Shown here one piece after another: positions 27,756 through 37,709 of a DNA stretch of 64,000 nucleotides. The stretch covers positions 124,001 through 188,000 of the forward strand of contig NZ_AWFD01000034.1 in NCBI RefSeq assembly GCF_000682735.1, given 5' to 3'. The notes under the pieces are model-generated. The model was not told where the DNA came from. It made no database searches and saw only the letters and a list, made by a program, of their open reading frames with translations. Made by a program: the position numbers and the translations under genes. Each line of letters begins with the position of its first letter. Within the stretch, counting starts at the first letter, position 1. This DNA is from Hyphomonas sp. CY54-11-8 (lineage in GTDB: Bacteria; Pseudomonadota; Alphaproteobacteria; Caulobacterales; Hyphomonadaceae).

Positions 27756-29236
27756 TGCCGTTCCCGAACACGCATCGGGCTGCGATCATCGATATTGGTT
27801 CCAATTCGGTGCGCCTTGTCATTTTTGATGTGTTGGGCGCTTCGATCCTGCCAACCTTTAATGAGAAGGTGATGGCTGGCCTAGGCGTCGGACTCTCCAA
27901 AACAGGCAAGCTTTCAGGTCCAGGGCGTGAATCCGCATTGTCAGCACTGGCGCGGTACCGGGCAATCCTGAAAGCATTGAATCTCAGGAATTTCGTGGCT
28001 GTGGCAACCGCTGCTGTGCGGGCTGCAGAAGACGGACCTGAGTTTATCCGCAAGGCCAATCGGGTTCTCGGTCGGCCGATTTCGGTTCTTTCCGGCGAAG
28101 ATGAAGCGCGTCTTTCAGCCCTCGGCGTCGAATCCAGCTTCCATGAACCACAGGGGGTCATCGGCGATCTCGGCGGCTCCAGCCTTGAGTTCATGCAGGT
28201 GGGCAAAGGCAAGGGCAAAGGTGAAAGCCTGATGCTCGGTCCATTATCTTTGATGGAGGTGGCAAGCGACGCCAAGGAACTCCGCAAGGCCATTCGCTCT
28301 GAGCTGAAGAAATCCGAAGTGCTTTCTGGCGCGAAGGGGCGCTTCTTTGCCGTGGGTGGCGCCTGGCGAACCTTCGCAAAAGTGAACATGGAGATGGAAA
28401 ACTATGCGCTTCAGGTCCTGCACGGCTACCAGATGAACCAGGGGCAGATCGCCCGGACCGCAAAGCTTTGCATAGACTCCCTCACGAATTCGACATCCCG
28501 TTCCATGCTGGAGTCGATCGACAAGCGCCGGGCGAAGCACATGCCGATTGCTGCGATCGTGTTGGAAGAGCTGCTGTCGGTCAGCAAGCTTGATGGCGTA
28601 TCGATATCGTCAGCCGGATTGAGAGAAGGTGTGTTGACGGATCTTACGGGCGCCGCGGTGTCCGATCCGTTGCTGGATGGCGTGATCGCATTTGTCCGTC
28701 TGGATCACAACCAGATCGCCTTCGGACAGGCGCTCCACGAATTCATTGCGCCAGCCTTTGCTCCGGAAGAGGATCTATTCGGCTCGCCTGCGGCTGATGT
28801 TCGAATAGAGCAGGCCGCTTGCATGATGTCGGACAGTGCCGGTCGCTTCCATCCGGATCACCGCGCGCAAATGGCTTATGATCAGGCGTTGCGTGCGCCG
28901 TATGCCGGTGTGACACATGCGGAGCGGGCGATGATCGCCTATGCTGTCGGATGCCGCTATCAGAAGGACTTCAAGCGCCCGAGCGAATATGTCGCCCTCA
29001 CCTCCGAGCCTCAGGCCGAGCGCGCCAAGCAACTCGGCAGCGCCATGCGCTTGGGCGCGGTATTTTCAGGACGGTCCGGTCCGATCCTGCGCAGAGCCAA
29101 GTTATCGAGAGATGGCGACAAGCTTTGTCTCAGCGTCGGAAAAGCTGATCAGGCGATGATCTCTGAAACGGTTTCGCGGCGCCTTGCGCAGACGGCGAAT
29201 GCCCTGAGGCTGCAGCCGGAAATCCTTGTCGGTTAG
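27755..29236 (+). CDS. ppx: Exopolyphosphatase (Ppx/GppA family)
   Basis: A 493-residue protein of the ASKHA phosphotransferase fold. The N-terminal phosphate-1 motif IIDIGSNSVRLVIFD, the AVATAAVRAAEDG segment, the GEDEARLSALG acidic motif and the IGDLGGSSLEF phosphate-2 motif are all present. It releases phosphate from polyphosphate ends and may also hydrolyse pppGpp. It starts within the last base of ppk1 and ends 1 bp before the converging rnd stop. Confidence 0.94.
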   Translation: MPFPNTHRAAIIDIGSNSVRLVIFDVLGASILPTFNEKVMAGLGVGLSKTGKLSGPGRESALSALARYRAILKALNLRNFVAVATAAVRAAEDGPEFIRKANRVLGRPISVLSGEDEARLSALGVESSFHEPQGVIGDLGGSSLEFMQVGKGKGKGESLMLGPLSLMEVASDAKELRKAIRSELKKSEVLSGAKGRFFAVGGAWRTFAKVNMEMENYALQVLHGYQMNQGQIARTAKLCIDSLTNSTSRSMLESIDKRRAKHMPIAAIVLEELLSVSKLDGVSISSAGLREGVLTDLTGAAVSDPLLDGVIAFVRLDHNQIAFGQALHEFIAPAFAPEEDLFGSPAADVRIEQAACMMSDSAGRFHPDHRAQMAYDQALRAPYAGVTHAERAMIAYAVGCRYQKDFKRPSEYVALTSEPQAERAKQLGSAMRLGAVFSGRSGPILRRAKLSRDGDKLCLSVGKADQAMISETVSRRLAQTANALRLQPEILVG

Positions 29237-29237
29237 A

Positions 29238-30404
29238 TCAGACGTCGAACAGACGAACCTGGCCGCCTTCAAACGAGACTGCCAGTTTGCCCGACAGCAG
29301 AGCCTGTGCCTTTCGGCCGAACATTTCGTAGCGCCAGCCATTCATGGCCGCGATATCTTCTGATGTCTCGCCGCGGGCAATCCGGTCGATATCTGCAGCA
29401 TTGGCGATCAGGCGCGGAACGACATCATTTTCTTCTGAAACGTGCTTCAGCAGGACTTTCAGCAGTTCAGGCGCGCCAGCCGGGATTTGTGCATTCTGAC
29501 GGCGTGGTTCCAGCTCCGGTGCGAATTCGCCCGGATTGTCGAGCGCGGCCTGCACGGCATCCATCAGTCCTTGTCCGTGCTTTGAGCGGATGAATCCGTT
29601 CGGGACGGCACGAAGCTGATTGTAGTCATTCTCGCTGCGAGGCTTCTGGCTGGCGATTTCCTGAATGGCGTCGTCCTTAAGGATCCGGCGGCGCGGTTTG
29701 TCGAGCTCCTGAGCGAGCTGTTCGCGCCAGGCCGCTACAGCAACAACGAGCGCTGCATAATCCTTCTTCTGATTCCGAAGCTTCAGGCGTTGCCAGGCCT
29801 TGTCTGGGTCCGTGTCGTATTTCGCCGGATCTTCCAGATCCGCCATTTCCTCCTGAACCCATGTGAGCCGGCCACTCGATTCAAGCTTTTCCCGCATGAT
29901 GAGGTAGGCGTCGCGCAAGTGCGTGACATCGCCAAGCGCGTAAACCAGCTGCTTCTGAGACAGGGGACGGCGCATCCAGTCTGTGAACTGGCTCGACTTG
30001 TCGATCTGGCGCCTGAGGACCCGCTGGACCAGATTGTCGTAGGAAATTGAGTCCCCATAGCCAAGCGCCATGGCTGCCACCTGGGTATCGAATATCGGGC
30101 CGGGGGGGTGGCCGATCAGGCGATTGAAGATCTCGATGTCCTGTCGGGCCGCATGAAAGACTTTTACGCGGTTGTCCGCGGCGATGAGATTAAGGAACGG
30201 ACCGATGTCCAGATCTTCGGCGAGTGGATCGATCAGGCCTTCCACATCAGGGGAAGACGCCTGCACGAGGCAGAGTTCCGGCCAATAAGTCGTTTCCCGA
30301 TGAAACTCGGTGTCGACGCAGATAAAGTCGCTTTCGGCCAGCTTCCCGCAGAAATCTTCGAGGGCCGACTGCTCAGTAATGGGAGTCAGGGTGTTGTCAG
30401 TCAT
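29238..30404 (-). CDS. rnd: Ribonuclease D
   Basis: A DEDD-family 3'-5' exoribonuclease for tRNA maturation, 388 residues. Exonuclease motif I is CVDTEFHRE, motif II lies in [12 protein letters not shown], and motif III in [11 protein letters not shown] (DEDDy type); two HRDC-type domains follow. The reverse frame remains open to 31892, but that extension is antisense to aspS. The ATG at 30404 (MTDNTLTPI) is the natural start; its ribosome binding site is weak. It is divergent from aspS and abuts ppx. Confidence 0.95.
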   Translation of the reverse strand: MTDNTLTPITEQSALEDFCGKLAESDFICVDTEFHRETTYWPELCLVQASSPDVEGLIDPLAEDLDIGPFLNLIAADNRVKVFHAARQDIEIFNRLIGHPPGPIFDTQVAAMALGYGDSISYDNLVQRVLRRQIDKSSQFTDWMRRPLSQKQLVYALGDVTHLRDAYLIMREKLESSGRLTWVQEEMADLEDPAKYDTDPDKAWQRLKLRNQKKDYAALVVAVAAWREQLAQELDKPRRRILKDDAIQEIASQKPRSENDYNQLRAVPNGFIRSKHGQGLMDAVQAALDNPGEFAPELEPRRQNAQIPAGAPELLKVLLKHVSEENDVVPRLIANAADIDRIARGETSEDIAAMNGWRYEMFGRKAQALLSGKLAVSFEGGQVRLFDV

Positions 30405-30497
30405 CGCGGGCTTGCGTATCGCATCGCCAGAACAAATGCGAGAGTCTATTACCTCCCGCAAACATTTACTGGACCGACCTTTCCGGAGACTGATCCG

Positions 30498-32330
30498 ATG
30501 CACGCCTATCGCACCCATACCTGTGGGGAGCTTCGCAAATCCCACGTTGGTGAAACCGTCAAGCTTTCCGGCTGGCTGCACCGCCGCCGTGAGCATGCTG
30601 GTGCCCTGTTTATTGACCTGCGCGATCACTACGGTCTGACGCAGGTCGTCGTGTATCCGAACGCGGCTTTCTACGAGGACGCGAAGCGTGCCTCCGCCGA
30701 GAGCGTGATGACGGTGACGGGCAAGCTTATTGCCCGGGATGCCGAGGCGGTGAACCCCGACCTTCCGACAGGTGAAGTTGAACTCCCGGCTGAGTCGCTC
30801 GTGATCGAAAGCGCGGCCGAAAAGCTGCCTCTGCCGGTCTTCGCCGAACCGGACTATCCGGAAGACATTCGTCTGAAATACCGCTATCTCGACCTGCGCC
30901 GGGAAACGCTCCACAAGAACATGACTTTGCGCAGCGACGTCATAGCGAGCCTGCGCAGCAGGATGGTCGCGCAGGGCTTCACCGAATACCAGACGCCGAT
31001 TCTGACGGCTTCGAGTCCGGAAGGCGCGCGGGACTTTCTGGTCCCGTCTCGACTGCACCCAGGTGAGTTCTATGCTCTGCCGCAGGCCCCACAGCAGTTC
31101 AAACAGCTGCTTATGGTGTCCGGCTTCGACCGCTACTTCCAGATTGCGCCCTGCTTCCGCGACGAAGATGCCCGGGCAGACCGTTCGCCGGGGGAATTCT
31201 ACCAGCTCGATATCGAGATGAGCTTTGTGACCCAGGACGACGTATTTAACGCGATCGAGCCGGTCATGCGCGGCGTGTTTGAGGAATTTGCTGACTGGGA
31301 TGGGAAAGGCCGGGCAGTGCCATCGGAGCCGTTCCCGCACATTCCCTACGCCGAAGCGATGGAGAAATACGGGTCTGACAAGCCGGACCTGCGCAACCCG
31401 CTGGAGCTTGTCGACGTTACTGAATTCTTTGTCGACGAAGAAAAGACCGGCTTTGGGATCTTCGCCAAGATCATCAAGGGTGGCGGCAAGGTGATCGCCA
31501 TTCCGGCTCCGAAAGCAACGGCTGAGAAGTCCCGCAAATTCTTCGACGACATGGACAAATGGGCAAAGAAGGAAATGCAGGCGCCCGGCCTTGGCTATGC
31601 GCGATTGAAGGAGTCCGATGCCGGTGGCGTCGATAGCCAGGACCCTGCCTTGAAAGGTTTCGCCCCGGATCATCTGGCCGCCTTGCTGGAAAAACTGGGC
31701 CTTGGGGCTGGTGACGGCGTGTTCTTCTCGGCCGGCAAGAAAGGCGATGCCTACAAGCTGGCCGGCGCCGCCCGAAACAAGATTGGCGCCGAACTGGATC
31801 TGATCGAAAAGGACGTGTTCCGCTTTTGCTGGATCGTGGACTTCCCGATGTATGAATGGGATGAGGACAACAAGAAAATCGACTTCAGCCACAACCCGTT
31901 CTCGATGCCTCAGGGGGGGATGGAGGCGCTGGAGGCCGCCAAGACGGATGAGGAGGTCCTCGATATAAAGGCGTTCCAGTACGACATCGTCTGCAATGGT
32001 ATCGAGCTGTCATCTGGCGCTATCCGGAACCACCGCCCCGAACTGATGCTGAAAGCATTCGAAATCGCCGGTTATGGTCCGGAAGTGGTGGAGGCCGAGT
32101 TTGGGGGCATGTTGAACGCTTTCCGTCACGGCGCACCGCCGCACGGGGGAATCGCGCCGGGGGTGGATCGCATCGTGATGCTTCTTGCGGATGCGGAGAA
32201 TATTCGCGACGTGACGCTCTTCCCGATGAACGGTCAGGCGCGCGACCTGATGATGGGCGCGCCCAGCCCTGTTGACGACCGCCAGCTGCGTGAACTGAAT
32301 ATCCGGCTCGCGCCTCAGGTGAAATCCTGA
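30498..32330 (+). CDS. aspS: Aspartyl-tRNA synthetase
   Basis: A class II synthetase of 610 residues with the bacterial-type layout: OB-fold anticodon domain ([23 protein letters not shown] begins it), motif 1, motif 2 ([15 protein letters not shown]), a GAD insertion domain, and motif 3 ([13 protein letters not shown]). The frame is open upstream to 30108 through the antisense of rnd; [12 protein letters not shown] at 30498 is the family start. With a GatB gene in the same window, it may be a non-discriminating AspRS that also charges tRNA(Asn), which would be tested by the presence or absence of asnS elsewhere. Confidence 0.96.
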   Translation: MHAYRTHTCGELRKSHVGETVKLSGWLHRRREHAGALFIDLRDHYGLTQVVVYPNAAFYEDAKRASAESVMTVTGKLIARDAEAVNPDLPTGEVELPAESLVIESAAEKLPLPVFAEPDYPEDIRLKYRYLDLRRETLHKNMTLRSDVIASLRSRMVAQGFTEYQTPILTASSPEGARDFLVPSRLHPGEFYALPQAPQQFKQLLMVSGFDRYFQIAPCFRDEDARADRSPGEFYQLDIEMSFVTQDDVFNAIEPVMRGVFEEFADWDGKGRAVPSEPFPHIPYAEAMEKYGSDKPDLRNPLELVDVTEFFVDEEKTGFGIFAKIIKGGGKVIAIPAPKATAEKSRKFFDDMDKWAKKEMQAPGLGYARLKESDAGGVDSQDPALKGFAPDHLAALLEKLGLGAGDGVFFSAGKKGDAYKLAGAARNKIGAELDLIEKDVFRFCWIVDFPMYEWDEDNKKIDFSHNPFSMPQGGMEALEAAKTDEEVLDIKAFQYDIVCNGIELSSGAIRNHRPELMLKAFEIAGYGPEVVEAEFGGMLNAFRHGAPPHGGIAPGVDRIVMLLADAENIRDVTLFPMNGQARDLMMGAPSPVDDRQLRELNIRLAPQVKS

Positions 32331-32336
32331 ATCAGA

Positions 32337-32367
32337 AAGCCCCGGGTTCATGATCCCGGGGCTTTTC
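32337..32367 (+). terminator. Rho-independent terminator of aspS
   Basis: An 11-bp perfect stem AAAGCCCCGGG / CCCGGGGCTTT with an 8-base loop and a following T-run, 7 bp past the aspS stop. The A-run on its left side means it can also serve the converging pentapeptide gene. Confidence 0.9.
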
Positions 32368-32387
32368 TGTCATCAAAACCATCGGAC

Positions 32388-33104
32388 TTATTCGCAATCT
32401 GGCAGGTGAAGTCCGCTGGGGAGTAGCGTGCTCTGAGACACACATGCGCCTTCAAAGTCGGCTTCCCGCCAGCCGCGAAGGCCAGTCAGATTGGCGTCGA
32501 CGAACCTTGCATCTTTGAAGGAGGCGCCTTGAGCATTCGCGCCATCAAACTTTGACATCGTCAGGTTGGCGCCATTGAATATGGTGGACATCAAGATTGT
32601 CCCGCTCAGGTCGGCACTTGTCAGATTGGCACCGGAAAAGTCCGCCCCTTCAAGGGATGCAGTGGCAAGATTTGCAGCTGCGAAATTCGCGCCGACCAGC
32701 ATGGCTCTTTGAAGATTTGTGCCGACGAGAACACTCTGCTTGAACTCGGCTCCAGACGCCTGAATGGCCTGCAAACGGGCGTTTACGAGATTGGCGCCGG
32801 ACAATTTTGCGGACGTCAGGACAGCTAAGCGCATGTCTGCGCCAGTGGCCTGAATGCCTTCGAAGTTGGTTTCCTTCGCCTGCGCTCCGCGCATGAACGC
32901 GTATTCGAGGTTCGCTTCACGGTAGTTGGCGCCGCTGAGCGTCCATCCGGTCAGATTACGGCCTGAAAGATTACAGCCGCCGCACGATCCGACATAGCTC
33001 GGTGCCCAGGCAACCGGTTGACTCGGCTGGGTTTGCTCCTGCGCGAATGCATCAAAGGCAGTCGCAGAAGCAAGCGTGGCAAGGCTGAGCAAAACTCGGT
33101 TCAT
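32388..33104 (-). CDS. Pentapeptide-repeat protein, exported
   Basis: About 238 residues with a signal peptide (MNRVLLSLATLASATAFDAF). After a CGGCNLSGRN segment the protein is built of A(D/N)LXX-type pentapeptide repeats (GANYREANLEYAFMRGAQ; GANLTSADLSGTILM; GANLTMSKFDGANAQ), which fold as a right-handed quadrilateral beta-helix. Four cysteines (two at the CGGC, two near the C-terminus) could form disulfides in the periplasm. The function is unknown. The frame opens at 33407, but that extension overlaps the next gene; the ATG at 33104 restores a signal peptide. Confidence 0.85.
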   Translation of the reverse strand: MNRVLLSLATLASATAFDAFAQEQTQPSQPVAWAPSYVGSCGGCNLSGRNLTGWTLSGANYREANLEYAFMRGAQAKETNFEGIQATGADMRLAVLTSAKLSGANLVNARLQAIQASGAEFKQSVLVGTNLQRAMLVGANFAAANLATASLEGADFSGANLTSADLSGTILMSTIFNGANLTMSKFDGANAQGASFKDARFVDANLTGLRGWREADFEGACVSQSTLLPSGLHLPDCE

Positions 33105-33222
33105 GGCATTTTGGATACCGTTTTGTTTCGCGTGCCAAAACTGAACAAGCTGTAACGACTGTTTCAAAGTCACAGGTGTTGCAGAATTGCCATGAGCGCA
33201 GAAGGCACGGGATCTGTCGTAG

Positions 33223-35493
33223 TTACTTCTGTTTTCGACCTTCTTCGCCACAAGTATCGCACTCGATGTCACCATCGTCGCTGATCTCGAATAGGGTGAA
33301 ACTCCCGCAAACGGGACACGCATCGCCGAGATAGTCGGGGGCGTTGAGCTCTTCTGTTTCCTCTGATTCCGCTGCGGCTTCCGCGGCTTCGGCTTCTTCG
33401 TCCGCAAGTTTTTGAGCCCGTTTCCTGTCCAGGATCACGATATTGTCCGGCAATTGCCCCCTGGAAAAACCGCGAGAAATGATCTGAGCAGCTTCTTCGG
33501 TGAAGGGAGCGGGTTCGGTTCGGGTTCCATCAGCTGCGCCCCGGCCAAGGCCGTCATGAGTCACATCGACTTCGGCCAGATCGTCGCGTCCCAAATAGGA
33601 GACGGCCAATTCGCGGAAAATATAGTCGAGAATCGAAGTGGCGCGTGTAATGCGGTCATTCCCGGTGACAGCCCCAGCTGGTTCAAACCGGGTGAACACA
33701 AATGCATCGACGAATTCCTCCAACGGCACGCCGTATTGCAGGCCGATGGAGGTCGCGATTGCGAAATTGTTCATCAGGCTCCGGAAAGCGGCGCCTTCCT
33801 TGTGCATGTCGATGAAAATCTCGCCCAGCGATCCGTCTTCGAATTCGCCCGTGTGCAGATAGACCTTATGGCCACCGACTGACGCTTTCTGGATGTAACC
33901 TTTCCGGCGATCGGGCAGGCGGGTTCGGGCAGCGCCATCCCCGGACATGATGTTTTGAGTGGGGACCGGGGGTGCATCTGCCTCTGCTGCAATTTCTTCC
34001 GCCAGAGCCGTAATATGCTCCATGCGGTCCTGCACGTCATCGTCCGGCGGCGCGCGGTGTCCGATCAGTTGAACCGAAAGCCCTGCAGACAGCGCGGCTT
34101 CAGCCATGTCCAGTCCACCCCGGCCGTCCACCGAGATCATGACATGTCCGCCAAGCGCTTTGGCGCATGCAGCAGCCAAAGCGACTTCCGCTTCCGGAGA
34201 TGCGCCTACTTGAAGGCCGCAATCTGCCATGATTTCGGCGGTGGCATCTCCGTTCTCTCCAGAAATGGTTGTCTCGGCTGCCAGGATGTCCTTGCGCGAA
34301 AAGCCGATGGCCGAGAGGAGGCCGCCACCATCGGCGTCAAACTCTTCCGGCGCGAGCTTCAAATCGCTCGATATGATCTCATCACCCAGTACCCAGCGTG
34401 AAAAAGCAGCGTTCAGCGGCAGGCCTTCACCCAATGCCCGGGAGACTTTGTCGAGCGCGTCATCGGTGAAACCGCGATCACGCAGCCGGTCGAGTCCGAG
34501 CGCGCGGTCGAGATCAGACTCGGCCGAAGCCGCGATACGCTGCAAGGCCATCGGCAGGCGTTCGGGAGCATGATGCGCAATACCAAGACGTGCGGCGCGT
34601 GACAGGGTTGGGGTTTCGTCACCATAGGCGAGCACCGTCGCCAAGGGTGCTGTGCCATGACTTTCGCAATCGGGCAGAAACGCGCCAAGATCCGCGACAG
34701 GCAACAGCAGGACATTGCAGGTTCGCTTGCCCGATGCCTTTCGTGCCGCGAGGTTCAGAGCCTTCGCATGAGCGGCCGTGAAAGCCGCTCCGGTCACACC
34801 AGAACGGACCAGTCCGCAGAGTGCTGCCGCAATGGCGGCGCCGTCGGAAGAGGCGTAATCGACCCCCAGCGACATGATTGCGGCAGACAAGCCGGCAATG
34901 ATGACCGCACCATCCGGCATCTCCTCAGCAGCCGCTTCCAGTGCTTCACAGAGATAGTCCGCTTCAATTCCGTCTGGACCGACGGCCATGGCGACATCGA
35001 CAATTCGGGCTGCAGTGCCGGTCGGAAGGGGCGCTTCTTCCGTGAGAATGATCTCCGCCCCCTCCAAAAGCGCTTCAACCATGAGCTGTTCCAGCACCGG
35101 ATCAAGCGTTTGGGGGTGGAACACGGCGGGCGCGGGCGCTGCGCCACCCACTGCTGCTGCGCGCAGGGCATCCGCTGTCCGCTGGAAACCGCCCGGCTGC
35201 CTCAAAGCCTCCTCCAGCACATCTTGAGGCAATCCAGCTGCAAGTGCTTCAGCCAGATCGGCATTACGAGGGGCATCGCCGAATCGCTCAAGAATCTCCG
35301 CAGACGCGAGTTGTGACACGCTAACCAGTGCTGCAGCCGAACAGGCAGCTGCTGTGGCCTTTAGTGATTCCGGTGTCATTGGCCGGGCTTTCCTGCCAGC
35401 GCCCCGGAACAGCTCGGACAGTGTGGTCTGCTCCGAAAAAAGGCCATCCGATTCGGCCGCAGTCAGGATTTCGGTTGCCCGCGTCTTATCCAT
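33223..35493 (-). CDS. NrdJ-like TSCPD protein, catalytic barrel apparently degenerate
   Basis: About 756 residues. From about residue 531 to 640 the sequence is that of the C-terminal TSCPD region of alphaproteobacterial class II (B12-dependent) ribonucleotide reductase: [20 protein letters not shown], then [18 protein letters not shown] and [17 protein letters not shown] Cys4 zinc-ribbon tail (CPVC...CDTC) ends the protein, as in NrdJ. The upstream 530 residues are alanine-rich and acidic. They keep faint traces of the reductase barrel ([22 protein letters not shown]) but I see no NPCGE-type catalytic motif. It therefore looks like a non-catalytic paralogue. The start at 35493 has a GGGGAGA ribosome binding site; the frame is open to 35784. 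A true reductase must lie elsewhere. Confidence 0.75.
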   Translation of the reverse strand: MDKTRATEILTAAESDGLFSEQTTLSELFRGAGRKARPMTPESLKATAAACSAAALVSVSQLASAEILERFGDAPRNADLAEALAAGLPQDVLEEALRQPGGFQRTADALRAAAVGGAAPAPAVFHPQTLDPVLEQLMVEALLEGAEIILTEEAPLPTGTAARIVDVAMAVGPDGIEADYLCEALEAAAEEMPDGAVIIAGLSAAIMSLGVDYASSDGAAIAAALCGLVRSGVTGAAFTAAHAKALNLAARKASGKRTCNVLLLPVADLGAFLPDCESHGTAPLATVLAYGDETPTLSRAARLGIAHHAPERLPMALQRIAASAESDLDRALGLDRLRDRGFTDDALDKVSRALGEGLPLNAAFSRWVLGDEIISSDLKLAPEEFDADGGGLLSAIGFSRKDILAAETTISGENGDATAEIMADCGLQVGASPEAEVALAAACAKALGGHVMISVDGRGGLDMAEAALSAGLSVQLIGHRAPPDDDVQDRMEHITALAEEIAAEADAPPVPTQNIMSGDGAARTRLPDRRKGYIQKASVGGHKVYLHTGEFEDGSLGEIFIDMHKEGAAFRSLMNNFAIATSIGLQYGVPLEEFVDAFVFTRFEPAGAVTGNDRITRATSILDYIFRELAVSYLGRDDLAEVDVTHDGLGRGAADGTRTEPAPFTEEAAQIISRGFSRGQLPDNIVILDRKRAQKLADEEAEAAEAAAESEETEELNAPDYLGDACPVCGSFTLFEISDDGDIECDTCGEEGRKQK

Positions 35494-35683
35494 GCCGTGT
35501 CTCCCCAGCGAATCACTTGAACAAGCGTGACCTTTGAACCCGTTTGGGGCAAGCGGTGCGAAGCAATTGCGGTCCTTTGCGCATAAGGGAAATTGCGGCG
35601 CATTGCCTGCGGCGGGGCTATGGATTAGTTGCCCCTGAGCCGCCATATTGCGGCCACCAACACACGGCAGGACAGGCCTTACG

Positions 35684-36076
35684 ATGCTGAAGACACTTTT
35701 TACCTGGTGGAGCGGCCACACGCTCGGCGCGGCGTTCGATATCGGACGGCGCTCCACGTTCGTCGGCACGGATGAATACGGCAACCGTTACTTCGAGGAA
35801 CGGAAACCGTCGATCGAAGGCCGCCGCCGCCGCTATGTTATGTACAAAGGCCTCGCAGAACCGTCCAAGGTACCGGCCGACTGGCACGGGTGGCTGCATC
35901 ACACGGTCGATGAGCCACCGACCAAATCCCCGCTCACTCGGCGGGAATGGGAAACCGATCACAAGCCGAACATGACCGGGACGCCTTGGGCCACCAAGCC
36001 CAAGGGAAGCCTTTCAGGTCACAGCCATCGCCAGAAAGCGGCAGGCGACTATGAGGCGTGGTCTCCTGATGCGTGA
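35684..36076 (+). CDS. NADH:ubiquinone oxidoreductase subunit NDUFA12-like
   Basis: A 130-residue supernumerary complex I subunit (mitochondrial B17.2/NDUFA12 homologue), found in Alphaproteobacteria and mitochondria. Recognisable segments are [53 protein letters not shown] and the C-terminal [11 protein letters not shown], each shortened here to its core. It binds the peripheral arm of complex I at the inner membrane. The start at 35684 (MLKTLFTWW) is taken over the longer frame from 35648. It overlaps the mlaD-like gene by 8 bp. Confidence 0.94.
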   Translation: MLKTLFTWWSGHTLGAAFDIGRRSTFVGTDEYGNRYFEERKPSIEGRRRRYVMYKGLAEPSKVPADWHGWLHHTVDEPPTKSPLTRREWETDHKPNMTGTPWATKPKGSLSGHSHRQKAAGDYEAWSPDA

Positions 36077-36599
36077 GTCGATGTTTGAAACCCTGGTTGG
36101 CGCGCTTGTCGTTGCCGTTGCCGGTGTTTTCCTCTGGTTCGCGATCGCGCGCGGCGGGGAAGCATCCGCCGGACCTGACAGGTATGAACTGAAAGCCCGT
36201 TTCAACAATATCAGTGGTATTGAGCGTGGGTCCGATGTCCGTATCGCAGGTGTGAAGGCCGGCGTCGTCAAAGCGATAGAGGGGGACCCTCAGCGCTTCG
36301 AAGCGGTCATGACCATGAGCCTCGACAAAAAGTGGCAACTGCCGGATGATACGGATGCGCGCATCTCGACGGACGGCTTGCTCGGTGGTGCCTATGTGGC
36401 CCTGGAACCAGGCGGTAGCTTCGACAACATTCCGCAAGATGGTTCAGGTGAGATCCAGTATACACGCGGTAGCGTGGACCTGCTGACTCTGTTCGCGTCC
36501 TTCGCCTCCGGCGGTGGCAATGGTGTTGGAGATGCCGCAGCGGCGTCTGAGCCCGATACCGCCGCGGAGGATGCATACCCTCTGGATGGAGATCAGTGA
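36069..36599 (+). CDS. mlaD: Outer membrane lipid asymmetry protein MlaD
   Basis: An MCE-domain protein of 176 residues with one N-terminal membrane helix (ETLVGALVVAVAGVFLWFA) and a single MCE domain (YELKARFNNISGIERGSDVR; GVKAGVV; DGLLGGAYVAL). MlaD hexamers bind phospholipid and sit on the MlaFE ABC transporter in the inner membrane. No mlaE/mlaF is adjacent, which is usual for this alphaproteobacterial arrangement. ATG 36069 overlaps the NDUFA12 stop; ATG 36081 is an alternative. The C-terminus is a low-complexity acidic tail. Confidence 0.9.
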   Translation: MRESMFETLVGALVVAVAGVFLWFAIARGGEASAGPDRYELKARFNNISGIERGSDVRIAGVKAGVVKAIEGDPQRFEAVMTMSLDKKWQLPDDTDARISTDGLLGGAYVALEPGGSFDNIPQDGSGEIQYTRGSVDLLTLFASFASGGGNGVGDAAAASEPDTAAEDAYPLDGDQ

Positions 36600-37063
36600 T
36601 GTTTCGAGCGCTTGCTGCGGTTGCCCTTGTTGCCGGACTGGTAGGGGCGGCGCATGCTGCGACCTATGTCCAGAAAGACAAGGCGACCCTGCGCGCGCTC
36701 GACAAGATCACCGGCCGGTCTACTGATATTGAAGTCTTCGTAGGGCAGCCGGTTGTATTCGGATCGCTCAAGGTAGAGCTGGAAGTCTGCTACCAGACGC
36801 CCCCTGAAGAGGCCCCCGAAAGCGCTGCTTTCCTCAAGATATTCTCCACCCAACCCGTCGCCGTTGAAACCATGGATGCTGCGGTGGACGCGAATGATGT
36901 GGACACGGTGAGCGAGGAAAACCCGGAACTGTTCTCCGGCTGGATGTTCGCCTCGTCGCCGGGGTTGAGCGCGCTTGAGCACCCCGTTTACGACATCTGG
37001 GTGATCCGGTGCACCGCACCAGACCCGGTGAAGCTGCCAGACGGCCCGGAACGCCCGCAGTAA
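36599..37063 (+). CDS. DUF2155 domain protein, exported
   Basis: A 154-residue secreted protein (signal peptide FRALAAVALVAGLVGAAHA) of the DUF2155 family, typical of Alphaproteobacteria. The core is ATLRALDKITGRSTDIEVFV, then CYQTPPEEAPESAAFL, GWMFASSPGLSALEHPVYD and the closing cysteine in WVIRC; the two cysteines probably form a disulfide. The function is unknown. It starts with a one-base overlap (TGATG) with mlaD after a GGAG element. Its last 76 bp overlap the 3' end of the converging aat gene. Confidence 0.9.
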   Translation: MFRALAAVALVAGLVGAAHAATYVQKDKATLRALDKITGRSTDIEVFVGQPVVFGSLKVELEVCYQTPPEEAPESAAFLKIFSTQPVAVETMDAAVDANDVDTVSEENPELFSGWMFASSPGLSALEHPVYDIWVIRCTAPDPVKLPDGPERPQ

Positions 37064-37656
37064 AAGTCCGCTTTCACTTCCAGTGCGGCCTTGAGGCGGC
37101 GCTTGAAGTCAGCCCGTGGGATTTCGATCAGGCCGAATTGTTCCAGGTGCGGGTTATGAAACTGCGCGTCCAGCAGGGTAAAGCCGCCCTCGATCAATCT
37201 TGCCACCAAGTGCACAAGCGCAATTTTTGAAGCGTCGGTCGCGCGGGAGAACATGCTTTCGCCAAAGAACGCCCCACCAAGGGCGACACCGTACAGTCCG
37301 CCCACCAGGGCTCCAGTTTCGTCCCAGCATTCAATCGAATGTGCGTATCCTTCGCGGTGAAGCGCGCTGTAGAGGTTCAGGATTGTCGAATTGATCCAGG
37401 TGGTCTCACGCCCATCGGAACTCTCCGCACACATCTCCATGACGCGTGTGAAAGCCGTGTCGGCGGATACGCGATACGGCTCCTGCTTCACCCTGCGTCT
37501 CAGCCGTTTTGGTATGTGGAAGTCATCCAGAGGCAGGATGCCCCGCATGTCGGGGTCAACCAGGAACAGGTTCGGATCATCCCGCGCATCGCCCATGGGG
37601 AATACACCCCGGCGATAGCAGGCAAGAAGATCATTTGTACCGAACCGTGCAGACAT
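36988..37656 (-). CDS. aat: Leucyl/phenylalanyl-tRNA-protein transferase
   Basis: Aat adds Leu or Phe from aminoacyl-tRNA to N-terminal Lys/Arg of proteins, marking them for ClpS/ClpAP degradation. 222 residues with the GVFPMGDARDD start, PDMRGILPLDDFHIPKRLRR segment, the HSIECWDETGALVGGLYGV core with FFGESMFSRATDASKIAL, all family-specific. The C-terminal 25 codons run antisense over the end of the DUF2155 gene; both C-termini look conserved up to near the overlap, so the overlap seems real. Confidence 0.94.
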   Translation of the reverse strand: MSARFGTNDLLACYRRGVFPMGDARDDPNLFLVDPDMRGILPLDDFHIPKRLRRRVKQEPYRVSADTAFTRVMEMCAESSDGRETTWINSTILNLYSALHREGYAHSIECWDETGALVGGLYGVALGGAFFGESMFSRATDASKIALVHLVARLIEGGFTLLDAQFHNPHLEQFGLIEIPRADFKRRLKAALEVKADFYCGRSGPSGSFTGSGAVHRITQMS

Positions 37657-37709
37657 GGCCCCTATATGGAGACGGAGCAGGTCGGCTGTCTATTGGACGG
37701 TGCGCCGCG

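Noticed and set aside
30405-31892. Reverse-strand extension of rnd by about 500 codons
   Set aside because: It is antisense to aspS; the RNase D family start is at 30404 and codons upstream show no family similarity.
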